A DNA stretch of 64,000 nt from Astropecten irregularis (Eukaryota; Echinodermata; Asteroidea; Paxillosida; Astropectinidae), in NCBI GenBank assembly GCA_963971285.1, contig OZ020248.1, forward strand, positions 4,402,001 to 4,466,000. Reading direction: 5' to 3'. A program made the position numbers and the translations under genes. The notes below the pieces were generated by a model. It did no database searches. It worked only from the letters and a program-made list of their open reading frames with translations, and had not been told where the DNA came from. Shown here in pieces: positions 36,701 to 44,400 of this stretch (its first letter is position 1; the number at the start of each line of letters is the position of its first letter).

Positions 36701-39700
36701 CATCTGCGTTGAAGATGTCCCTTGCTTCGAACATGCTCAGAACATCAGGAAGGCCTTTCGTCATCCAATCAGACGTCATTTCCTTTGTTGTTGCTGCTGC
36801 ACCTTCTCCGGCAATCACACGACCACGTCGGAATATGATGTTATTCCGTGTCTTGAATCGATCAAGCCACCCAGAGCTGCAGGTAAAATCGCCATGACCC
36901 AACATCTTCGCCAGCGAGCGAGCCTTTTCCTGGATGACTGGCCCCGAAATCGGGATGTTCTCGACACATGCAGCTTTGAACCACATCATCAGAGCTTCTT
37001 CGACATCAGGGTGAGCTGCCGTTTTCATCCGCTTCCTGTCCGGTGCGCAGGATTGCTTCTCAAACAGAGCAATCAGGGTTTCCTTGTTCTTCATGATCGT
37101 CGAAAGTGTCGACTGAGGGATGTTCCATTTTTTAGCGATGTCGACCTTCTTTCTCTTGACGCCACGGTTGTCGACTTGACCGATGAGTTTAATCTTTTCG
37201 CCGAGAGACAGGCACTTTAACTTTCTTGGTGGTTTATTCATGGCGGTAAGAAGATCGCTTCTGGTTCGCAAATTGAGAAACCTCGAAGTGAAATGATGCT
37301 CCAAACGTTTAAAATCAACTGCGACAAAACACACTTTCCGCGCGAAGTTACGAGTGTCTGCAACCAGGAAGTGCCATGTGTACACACAGTTACCACAGGC
37401 CGCAAGCGCCAGCGTTTGCAATAGACGTGTCTCCAGACGCTCGGTCAATAACGATCTCGGTGGAGAGCGCCCTCTTGGTGCAATTCGTACCCGAAATCGT
37501 CTTCGCTTTAAACGTACGCGTGGGATCTCTGACTTGAATCACTTCTACCAAACTAAGATAGACTGGCTTCTGGTCCTTGCGTTGTTCAACTCAAGTAAAT
37601 TGTACAGCCAAAAAGTTTTACAATAAAGTAATTAACTGCTGCAAACTGCTCATCAGCAAAAATGACCAGAAATTTATAAAATTCCTTTGAGAAAGATCCT
37701 GCCGGAATCGGAATGCGTCAGGCCCTCCTGATTCCAAGCATAGACATTTTTAATTGATCCAGATAAAAGTGCTACTTGTATTTTTCTCTTTTATCGTAGA
37801 GGTAATATTAATACCCCTCCCCTGCATAATATTTAGTATTTTAGTATTTAGTATTTATTTCATATCTCGGGAAGAACAAGTTACAAAGCACAAGAACAAC
37901 AATAAACACTTTCAGTAGAACAGGACAAAACAAATACATAACTACATAAGAATCCAATTAGCTCCCGAAGGATTGCCCAAAAGGAATTATTCCTGTCAAA
38001 GGGGCTCTCAGTCCAGACTATTATAAATTAATATAAATAATCGTAAATTACAAATAATTTAAATAATCATAAATGAAAAAAATAATGACCAACTGGAGTA
38101 AAAAATGTGCACATAAGCTTTTGTAGCAACTACATGTACTATTTCATCAATTGCAATGAAGTGGCATCATAAGTGGAATCTAGACAAAAGGTAATGATGA
38201 GTCACTAATGTAGAGTGACAAAAAGCCAGAGTCCCTGTTTTAATAATCCTCTATTGATACAGTCTAGTCTATGGACCATCTTTTGTTCAGCTGCTTCTCT
38301 CTCCATCCAGTTCTTGAATCCCCTTTGTTGTAGTACTGCAACTGATAATTGGCTGAGTGAGTGGCCTGGAAGGTTGCATGGTTGAAGTGTTCAGCCATGG
38401 AGGAAGGAAAAGTCTTTTCTTTCCTCCATGGTTCAGCAACTTTAGCCACAGGTTTTTCTGTGTTTCTGCTCCCGTGGCTATTCATACATAGGGCGTTTAC
38501 GAAACGGAGGCTTAGGCTCAGGCTCCAGCTCTGTAATCCATGCTGAAAATTTAGGTTGTGGTTTTTCACTGAAGCTGAAACTCTGTTTTCCTTTTCAAAC
38601 CAGAGAATCTACGCCATAACTGCAGCCAAAAGCCACTATTTTGACACCCGTTTTTGTTTCAGAATGGATTCACGAAATGGAGCCAGAGCCTGAGCATCCG
38701 TTTCGTAAACACCCATAGTCTGTCCAATGCACTCAGCAGTATGGCAAAGTCTTCAGGTTATGGCTAAAACAACATTGCTGGATGTGCAGTCGAATGATCC
38801 CTTGATGGAGTACATTTCATTGTTAGGTCCAGTAATATCCTTGCTGGTGTTTAACTTTATGTGTGGGCAAAGTTGACATCTGGGCCTGTTGCATGGGGTG
38901 GTATCATTGTTGGTGGGAAGGGTGAGGGCACTGCTGACCAGATGGGCTCGGAGGTTAGGAGGCTGTTTGTAGGCCACAATGGGTTTTTCCTTGAAGATGT
39001 GCTTCAGGGTGTCGATCGTCATCTCGAAGGATGGGATTCAGCTCAAGACAGGACCCCACTTGTTGTTACATACCCTATACTCAACCGCCTGCAATGCATT
39101 ATTAATGAGCTGAACCCCATCTACTTCTCCAGCCATCACACCATCTTCAGCAGCAGGGGACGCCATGATGTTTACGTTCTTATGTCCTGATGCGAAATGC
39201 GATCTGTGATTGGTTCAGACGTATCACGTGGGCCGTGGGGTTCCTCACCTCGTTGAAAAAATTACATTACAATTTTTCTCTGGTTTATATCTCGCTTGTG
39301 TGCAAATTTTTCGAGTGAAATCCTGTAAAATATAGGCGTATTTTTGTATATTTTTAAGATTATATTGATGTGGAGATTATTTAGACTGTGTAATGGAACA
39401 GAGTGGAAAGAATGATTTTTATCCGATTGCCTATAGCTTAATAGCCAGCTTTACCCGAAATAACTGCAGCGGTGCAGCCTTTCGCTGAAACTTGAAAGTT
39501 TGCTGTGCAAAATGCTCAAACATATCCAGCCCACAGTATGGCCGCCGCAAAGAGAAGAGATTTTATGATAACACTGCCAATACCCGATCGATGAGTGTGG
39601 CTTTTACAGTCACATTCGAGCAATCTCAACGCAGTTGTGACTTAATTCATTCACAATTAGAGTGCGAAAGCCAAATATCAACATTGAAATAGACACCGTG

Positions 39701-41013
39701 GAGTTTGTAGAAAAGTTGTCACGTTCTTTTTAGCACCTGATTAGGACGGTAACAGGTCAACTCGCCCCCTAGCCGACTCGCCCCTTACCGACTCGCCCCT
39801 TACCGACTCGCCCCCTGACCGACTCGCCCCCTGACCGACTCGCCCCTTACCAACTCGCCTCCTGGCCGACTCGCCCCCTGGCCGACTCGCCCCCTGACCG
39901 ACTCGCCCCCTGACCGACTCGCCCCCTGGCCGAATTTTGTGTTTTTGTCCTTATGACGATGTTTTTGAGTTTTTGTGACTCTTTGAGATAAAATGACAAT
40001 TTTGTTGTTTTATTATTCGATGTTCTTTCTTAACATATTTTTGTATCATTTTGTTTTAAAATGTCTTGCTTTAACTTGAAGTGTTATTGTTGACATTTTT
40101 TGTAGACTTGTTTTTATTATGACGATATGTTTTGTTCTATGGTTTGTTTTAAGTGTTGTTGTTCACTTGTTTTTCTTGTTTTTAAGTTGCGTTTTTGAAT
40201 TTTTGATGTTTTTGGTTCTGCAAAGGAAATATTAATTAAATTGCTTGAACTGCAATCGAACCATGCAGGAGTTTGTGTGTGGACTTTGTGCATTTTTCAT
40301 TCTTAATCATAAAATGTTTGACATAAACACATAGTAGGCCCTACAAAAGGGTGAGAAGCATTTGGTTATTAATTATGATGCCTAATTAACTTCGCATTTT
40401 GCATCTCATTTCTGAATAAATTAGGGGGCGAGTTGGCCAGGGGGCGAGTCGGTCAGGGGGCGAGTCGGCCAGGGGGCGAGTCGGCTAGGAGGCGAGTTGG
40501 TAAGGGGCGAGTCGGTCAGGGGGCGAGTCGGTCAGGGGGCGAGTTGGTAAGGGGCGAGTCGGTAAGGGGCGAGTCGGCTAGGGGGCGAGTTGACTTGTAA
40601 TCATTAGGACAGACTCGCTCAGCCGCAAATGTTTTCATTATTCAGGAAAAAAAATTCACAAAAAAAAAAGCTTTGACCTGCTTTTGACCGCAGGTAATTT
40701 GACTATAGAGCCTAGAAAAGTAGAAGCTCGCGGAGGAACCTTTCTAAATCTAGTATCTGAGTTCGAATTATCGAGGTTTTACTCTGTACGTGCACTAGCT
40801 ATCTACCAGTACCACCCCACCGTACCAGTCCCCATCCCGATGGGGTTACCGTAAATAACGATCTCCAGCTCCGCTTTTAATGTCGGTGTACTCACTCTTT
40901 TGCACCACCTCTTTGTCACTTTCCTCCTGGTAAGGATATCGGAAGAGAAGTCGGTTGCCCTTTGAACCTGAAGACACTAGAATCACGCTGAGTGGGCTCG
41001 GTTTTCCAGGCAT
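24777..41013 (-). CDS. NPRL3: GATOR1 complex subunit NPRL3, 14 coding exons
   Basis: Subunit of GATOR1, the GAP complex that inhibits TORC1 at the lysosome when amino acids are scarce. In transcript order the exons are 40896-41013, 34245-34338, 32942-33074, 32457-32528, 31846-31999, 31092-31167, 30508-30613, 29782-29973, 28986-29092, 28155-28275, 27374-27433, 26907-27084, 25925-26108 and 24777-24939. They sum to 1758 nt (585 aa plus stop) with every phase matching; human NPRL3 is of similar size. The N-terminal longin-like domain opens with [20 protein letters not shown]. Further blocks are [97 protein letters not shown] and the C-terminal [16 protein letters not shown]. Intron 1 is 6.5 kb and holds a Tigger-like element. 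Exon 5's acceptor lies in a tandem array. The gene is divergent from the 41459 gene and convergent with MPG. Confidence 0.96.
25025..25168. repeat. foldback related to the ACATGGTGT family
   Basis: TTGTGGAGACACCATGTA at the left is mirrored by TACATGGTGTCTCCACAA at the right. The centre holds GGTCCTGAGAAGGACC-type inverted tracts. NPRL3 intron 13. Confidence 0.8.
25568..25804. repeat. palindromic MITE, GGGGCCAATTTC family
   Basis: Ends are GGGCCCAATTGAACGGC (diverged) and AGCTCTATGAAATTGGCCCC. The interior matches the 7643, 27719 and 58710 copies. NPRL3 intron 13. Confidence 0.8.
26577..26859. mobile_element. 283-bp MITE with GGCTCA hexamer-expanded ends, TCA target duplication
   Basis: The ends are GGGCCTTTTCGAAGCGG and the inverse of GGGCCTTTTCGAAAC. 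TCA flanks both sides (26574-26576 and 26860-26862). The subterminal regions are runs of AGGCTC/GAGCCT hexamers of different length at the two ends. It sits only about 50 bp from NPRL3 exon 12, in intron 12. Confidence 0.8.
27719..27959. repeat. palindromic MITE, GGGGCCAATTTC family
   Basis: It begins GGGGCCAATTTCATAAAACT and ends ATGAAATTGGCCCC. Internal landmarks are GCTTAGCACAAAAATG, GTCAGCGAACAACAGCC and TGATACACAACACATGG. NPRL3 intron 10. Confidence 0.85.
28738..28830 (+). repeat. hammerhead-core-like repeat, copy A
   Basis: CTGATGA (28738-28744), one base, the stem GACTAG-agcatg-CTAGTC, then GAAACGTTGAGACG, and downstream the GTGGTGTTTCCGCAAAC terminus. NPRL3 intron 9. Confidence 0.65.
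29264..29488. repeat. long foldback with hammerhead-core-like centre, copy B
   Basis: A near-perfect hairpin. The left arm (TGTGGATAAGTTTGCAGAAA, ACACCATGTAAGAATCG, TCTCAACGTTTCGACTAG) is mirrored by CTAGTCGAAATGTTGAGAC, CGATTCTTACATGGTGTTTC and CGATCCACAT. The centre contains CTGATGATGAATAGAGCAGG. NPRL3 intron 8. Confidence 0.85.
30882..31034. repeat. palindromic MITE with GGGGCC(A/G)ATTTC ends
   Basis: It starts GGGGGCCAATTTCTCTAATG, ends GTAGTGAAATCGGCCCC, and has mirrored GCAATCATC/GATGATTGC arms. NPRL3 intron 6. Confidence 0.75.
31260..31740. repeat. degenerate pyrimidine-rich tandem repeat
   Basis: Loosely repeated blocks of about 100 bp (GGGTACCTC, TTTGTTCTCCTATTT, CATAGGTT). NPRL3 intron 5. 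Old and diverged. Confidence 0.45.
31965..32247 (-). repeat. 55-bp tandem array containing the NPRL3 exon-5 splice acceptor
   Basis: There are five units, at 31965-32019, 32020-32074, 32075-32129, 32130-32179 and 32180-32234, plus a short partial. Unit 1 contains the real exon-intron junction (exon 5 begins at 31999). The others repeat both the TTTAG acceptor and the start of the coding sequence for ASADPSVVG upstream in intron 4. Confidence 0.92.
32693..32795 (-). repeat. tRNA-derived SINE, family A, minus strand
   Basis: The reverse complement has an A-box-like AGCTCAGTTGGTAGAGTGCC and the B-box GGTTCAAATCCCGCTCC, followed by AGTCAATTTTTC. The B-box and tail are shared with the copies at 16155, 21738, 43196 and 62540. 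Confidence 0.75.
33230..33360 (+). repeat. hammerhead-core-like repeat, copy C
   Basis: CTGAGGACGAACAGAGCACA then CTGTTCGGAATGTCGAGA, followed downstream by the ACATGGTGTCACCGCAAACC terminus. The stem GAACAG/CTGTTC differs from the GACTAG/CTAGTC stem of other copies on both sides. Confidence 0.6.
33536..33683. repeat. foldback element, 37-bp arms
   Basis: The left arm ACTTATAGTGGGTATTTTTT with CCTTATTTTGCACAGAG is mirrored by CTCTGTGCAAAATAAGG with AAAAAATACCCACTATAAGT. NPRL3 intron 2. Confidence 0.85.
33880..34010 (-). repeat. hammerhead-core-like repeat, copy D
   Basis: Reading minus, CTGATGA is followed by GGACTAG...CTTGTG and GGAACGTTGAGACC. The other end carries the ACACCATGTAAAAATTG terminal motif shared with the 29264 and 48470 copies. 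Confidence 0.6.
34081..34224. repeat. foldback element
   Basis: Inverted arms: TTTTGCCAGCACTGGCATTA and AATTCTCAATACGTTATAC on the left, mirrored by GACGTATTGAGAATTGGC and ACAGTGCCGGCAAAATA on the right, with a short centre. NPRL3 intron 1, just past exon 2. Confidence 0.75.
34680..35052. mobile_element. mariner-type MITE, TA target
   Basis: The ends are CAGCGTGTCCCCCC...CGCAACACTTT and, inverted, CAGGGTGTCCCAAAAAATGC...AACACTTT, flanked by TA on both sides. Internal inverted similarity (ACCATGTAGAATTTAAGC against the GCTCAAATTCTACATGGT tract) makes the whole element fold back. It lies in NPRL3 intron 1. Confidence 0.78.
35277..35402. repeat. two-module interspersed repeat, copy left of the transposase
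   Basis: Module X (contains GCTGATGAGCAGTTTGCAGC, then TTTATTAC) is joined to module Y (contains GGCCCTCC and a CAGGACC/GATTCTAG palindrome-like tract). X recurs in inverted orientation at 37627-37680, and related copies lie at 5405-5456 and 54100-54215. Confidence 0.7.
35658..37241 (-). CDS. Tigger-like transposase, intact ORF but missing one catalytic Asp
   Basis: A 527-aa ORF starting [16 protein letters not shown]; the frame is open further upstream, but this is the natural start. Residues about 7-57 form a psq/CENP-B N-terminal helix-turn-helix ([19 protein letters not shown]). Residues about 70-135 form the second CENP-B-type DNA-binding domain ([15 protein letters not shown]). The DDE/DDD catalytic domain follows with [11 protein letters not shown] (Asp ~180), then [10 protein letters not shown] where the family normally has DNCPAH (Asp replaced by Lys at ~288), and [10 protein letters not shown] (Asp ~319). 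The C-terminal 150 residues are strongly acidic. Known Tigger enzymes need all three acidic residues, so this copy is probably catalytically dead even though it has no stop or frameshift. It could be a recent immobile copy, a trans-mobilised copy or a DNA-binding protein under retention. Coding density and GC content differ clearly from the surrounding intron. Confidence 0.9.
   Translation of the reverse strand: MNKPPRKLKCLSLGEKIKLIGQVDNRGVKRKKVDIAKKWNIPQSTLSTIMKNKETLIALFEKQSCAPDRKRMKTAAHPDVEEALMMWFKAACVENIPISGPVIQEKARSLAKMLGHGDFTCSSGWLDRFKTRNNIIFRRGRVIAGEGAAATTKEMTSDWMTKGLPDVLSMFEARDIFNADETSIFYQLLPDGSPICNEETCCDEKCSQEHEERLTVMVCANMDGSEKLPLLVIGKSKKPLCFTNVKSLPTQYEANEMAWMTSDIFEAWVRDVDELYHKKKRKIAIVSKNCPAHPYITGLKNVKLVFVPLSTTVKLQPMDQGIIQNLKTHFRHHMITALLEALRKNERYNPTVLDAMILLRSSWKKVKDTTIANCFQLAGFKMEATTQDSEDAIQDTEDTDEDEQDAVPENNNIPEDDDLFDQLREAGLDVPQDTTLESYAAIDDNISYTIVLNDDAIDEISSSVKNEEEDNEESTSPPPEIVSISEAMLSLDKLRNFALQNENASHMFDLIIDIEEVIDRIRKTKSL
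37627..37735. repeat. two-module interspersed repeat, copy right of the transposase
   Basis: Module X is inverted relative to the 35277 copy (AACTGCTGCAAACTGCTCAT), followed by module Y in the other relative orientation (AAAGATCCTGCCGGAATC, then GTCAGGCCCTCC). Confidence 0.7.
38391..38432. repeat. short perfect-looking hairpin
   Basis: CCATGGAGGAAGGAAAAG is followed after two bases by its near-exact reverse complement CTTTTCTTTCCTCCATGG. Confidence 0.75.
38491..38714. mobile_element. 224-bp MITE, ATA target duplication
   Basis: The ends are GGGCGTTTACGAAACGG and the reverse complement of GGGTGTTTACGAAACGG. Both sides are flanked by ATA (38488-38490 and 38715-38717). It shares its interior with the element at 26577-26859. 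Its ends run into GGCTCA/TGAGCC-type hexamers. Confidence 0.75.
38740..39740. other. no gene beyond the Penelope fragment
   Basis: From 39190 to 39740 I see no coding or repeat structure that I can support; it is the interior of NPRL3 intron 1. Confidence 0.5.
38753..39135. pseudogene. rearranged Penelope-like retroelement fragment
   Basis: On the minus strand 38753-39010 encodes [20 protein letters not shown], then [13 protein letters not shown] and [11 protein letters not shown]. This is the linker and start of the GIY-YIG endonuclease domain of Penelope-like elements. Immediately beside it, on the plus strand (39043-39130), is [14 protein letters not shown], which matches the segment that normally precedes that linker (TPLVVTYHP-type). 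The two pieces of one protein are thus inverted relative to each other, so the copy is broken. Family assignment is from motif memory. Confidence 0.7.
39748..40602. mobile_element. 855-bp palindromic element with iterated terminal repeats, 8-bp target duplication
   Basis: The terminal inverted repeats (39748-39935 and 40424-40602) are each about 12 degenerate units of CGACTCGCCCCCTGAC type (15-16 bp). The order of unit variants in the right arm mirrors that in the left, so the arms are homologous. The outermost bases are GGTAACAGGTCAACTCGCC at the left and the inverse of GATTACAAGTCAACTCGCC at the right. ATTAGGAC is duplicated at 39740-39747 and 40603-40610. The 490-bp AT-rich centre has no ORF. 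An 8-bp duplication fits hAT-like elements. Confidence 0.88.
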
Positions 41014-41458
41014 ATTTCGGCGTTTGACTCAAATTTGAGTGCACCATTTCGGAAAAAAAACTAAAGGATACATTGACAAGACTGGTACCGTGTGCATTCG
41101 TGTTTTTATAACACTGAAATGAGCAAGGTACTAGTCCAGATAATATGTTGTCATACTCCCAGACGTCTACACGTTGAACGGGTTATACATTTGCCAAATT
41201 GGACGCACCAGTCTGAGTTATCAGGAAAATAGTTGGTGTGTACTTCCTGTTCAAGCACATACGATTTTCCGAGTACAGCACGTGGATCTGCCTATTCATT
41301 TGTACAGTACTTCCGGTTAAAAATGACGTGTACTTGCAACAAGTGCACAACTTGTAAACATAAACAGTAGCACGTGAATGATGAAATCGTTTGAAAGTTT
41401 TAAGTTCTGGAGGTGATGTTCCCACTTTGTAGGCGTTTTCTGCAATCGTTCGTCGGAA
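41014..41458. promoter_or_regulatory. bidirectional promoter interval between NPRL3 and the 41459 gene
   Basis: The NPRL3 start codon (41013, minus) and the neighbouring start codon (41459, plus) are only 445 bp apart and face away from each other. The interval must therefore contain both 5' UTRs and probably a shared core promoter. I saw no convincing TATA box. This is inferred from gene arrangement. Confidence 0.6.
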
Positions 41459-44400
41459 ATGGAAGTTGCTCTGCTAAAGGTACATATTTTATACTTACCC
41501 GTCCTTGTCGTTTGATTTTATATTCCCGGTTCTAATTCCAAGTTCTGTGGCAAAATAAAACCCATTGAGGAGAAAAAAGGTCTGTCAGAAAACCTATAAC
41601 TAAAACAACCGCAACTGTTTGTGCACAAATCAATTGGGTTACTACAGTTTTTTATTGGCACATGTCCAAGCCATAATATTCCCATTGCAGAGACCCTTTA
41701 AAAATGGTAAGATGAAAGCAAGTTATTTAACTATTGCTTACCAGGTAAAAATTATGTGTACATGCATAGTTTGAATTGAAAAGTCAAAACCTAATTGAAA
41801 AGGAAACCCTTTTTTTGACTTAGGTCATTCACAATTTGAAGGGCAGTGTGCTGGATGAAAAAGACATTGCTGCACTTCTGCAAGATGATCATGAAGATAA
41901 GAACTCTTCAGCATCCTCATCGTCGGCTGAAGGAGGCAGTGATTGTTCCTCCATTGGCACGTACCCTTCAAGTCCATTCTATAAATACATTGCTCGTCTG
42001 TTGCTGGCTTGGATGGAAACAGGGTAAGTGGGTCACCCCTAGAAAAAAAAACTCATTCCTGGCCTAATTGGTCCTCGTCTTTCCTGCTTCAAAACTACCA
42101 AACTGAAATAATAATAAAATAAGGTAGATTTGTGGTAACACCATGTAGTCTCTTCTGTGAGAGTGTGTGGTTCTGAGAAGAACCGATGGTATTTTCTTGA
42201 CATTCCAATCAGTGTGCTCTGAAACAAAATATATCATGGAAATAATGCCTTGTTTGAATGAGTGTGGCATTATTTGAGATGTGCTGGAAAGTGGAATCAT
42301 TATGCCGTTTTTAATTTTGTGCTTTAGACTCTAGGGCCTGACATTTTGACCCTAGTAGGATCTTTCTCAAAGGCTAAAAATTGTCAGCTTTTGAGAAAGA
42401 TAAAAATGTCAGGTCCACTGTTCCACTAACTCTTTAGGTTTATACATGTACATGTATTAGTAATTTAGTACATTGGTTATATAATAACTTGCAGCTTGCA
42501 GCAGTCTTGTTGCTTATATTGAACCCCTTAATAATATTGTAAATCTATAATGCTTTCCATCTTTTGATTGTGAAATTTGTTTCAGGATTTCGTTTTGAAG
42601 AGAAAGAAATATATAAGTTGAACTTGTATGAAGTTGAACTTGTATTTGAATTCCTTTCAGGTTGATATTAAATGTGTAGGCCTATCCATTTTGTTTCTGT
42701 AGAGAGTGCCCAATTTCCAAGCTTTCAGCCTTTGACTGTTTACAAGAAGGAGACAATGTGAGCAGAAGGTAATTTTAAAATAAATTGGTTTTAACTGTAA
42801 GCTTTTCTTAAAAAAAGAAATTTAAACTCACAAATGTTTTGAATTTTCAAAACTGTATTAAATACCAAAATCCTGAACGCGAAATAATGCTTGATTATAT
42901 AAAACAAAACACAGGTAATTGCCTTTTTGTTTTGGTGTTGTTTAAAAATGTTTATATTCACTTATCTCAATTGATTGTAGGAAGAAGGTTTTTAGATTAG
43001 TTGGTGAGAGGCTTCTGTTACTCAAAGCATCCTGGACTGACATTGATGAGGAATGGTTGCAAGCTCAGCTCTATGGCATGATTGAGGTGAGTGGAAATTT
43101 GTGACTTTCTAGGGAAATAATGTCAAATTTGACGAGATAGAAACCGTTCTCAGGTTGCAGCATTGCTGCACGTATCAATGAAATGATACTTGGGGTATGG
43201 CGGTGTGTGCGTGGTTTCATGGCTTCTGACTGCCAAACGAACAAAGGTAATTGACTGCTAGGGACACCACCAACGTAGGGCTGGATAGCTCAGTAATAAA
43301 GCGCCTGTACGGTATTCAGGAGGTCGCTGGTTCGAATCCAACTCCAGTCAATTTTCTTTGTTCACTTTTAAATTCAGTCAGTTTCCCTTGCGGTTATTTG
43401 ATGAGATAGAAACGAGATAGAAACTTGCAATCTTGCTAAGATTGCTTGTATTCGATTAAATGATTTATAGTGTAGTGCTCATCTACGTCAGTGAAGGGTA
43501 ATAAATAATTTGCATAATGCAATTATCTTTGTTCGTTTGGCAAAAGAATCACTAATAACAACGATATAATGTGGGTATTTTACAAAAACCTGAAAACAGA
43601 AAACTTATGTTGATGGCAACTTAACCCAACAGGGATTTCTGTGACCAAATTCCCCAGCTCCGGCTCTTTTTATTTTTGTTTAAAACTGTTTTCTTCTTTT
43701 TCGATAGTTTGTCCCAAATGAGACTGTTTCCCGTACTCTGAAAGTGTCCACATTGCCCCATTAGTAGCATCTGGAATTGGACATTTTCTTCAAAACCAAT
43801 CATACTTTCTTAAAAAAATGAAATAGTTTCCTTTCCCTATAGATCATGATTATAAACAGGCCTTCCTTTTTGGCCTTGTGCATTTTGACTCCAGCTACTT
43901 TGCAAAGTCTGCAACTATGTCAGGAGAATTTCTCTTTGGAGCTATCAGTCATGCTGTATTGACAAGTCAAGCCTTTGAGTCCACTGAAAATGTAAATAGC
44001 GCCCTCTTGCAGGATTGTGTGTACCGTATAATAGTTTAGAAGTTCATTGATTTGTGTGAGAGTAGTTTCATGTAGAGTGCCATAAAACACTTACTGTACT
44101 GCACTCTGTACCTGTCATAGGGCGTTTAAGAAATGGAGGAGAATTTCTCTTTGGAGCTATCAGTCATGTTGTACGGTATAGACCGATCTGACGGCACGAT
44201 ATACTGTCCGCCATTACTGGAGTGTCCCCGCCTGCCTTTTGTCTGGCAACAAAATAATTTACGCTCTGCCGCTCTCTATAATTGCAGGGTGTATGTCCCA
44301 TGATTAGGGGACGTATACCCTGCAGTATAGAGTGCGGTGGACGGAGGACACACCAGTAATGGCGGGTGTTTCCTACCTCCATGCATGGTCGCACCGTCTG

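Larger units (their letters stand above)
35177..40786 (-). mobile_element. Tigger/pogo-like DNA transposon in NPRL3 intron 1, expanded by nested insertions
   Basis: The outer ends match as inverted repeats: CAGTAAAACCTCAATAACTC at the left, and at the right the reverse complement of CAGAGTAAAACCTCGATAAT. Each end is flanked by TA, the pogo/Tc1 target site. The transposase reads on the minus strand near the left end. The other half is filled by secondary insertions (37.6-38.7 kb and 39748-40602), which explains the 5.6-kb length against about 2.5-3 kb usual for Tigger. Confidence 0.7.

Noticed and set aside
38861-39190. Plus-strand 109-aa ORF as a gene
   Set aside because: It mixes the antisense of the Penelope GIY-YIG part with a short sense Penelope segment; it is debris, not a gene.
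43270-43350. Possible tRNA gene
   Set aside because: A and B boxes are present, but the same flanking head and tail recur at five other sites, so this is a SINE and no proper acceptor stem forms.
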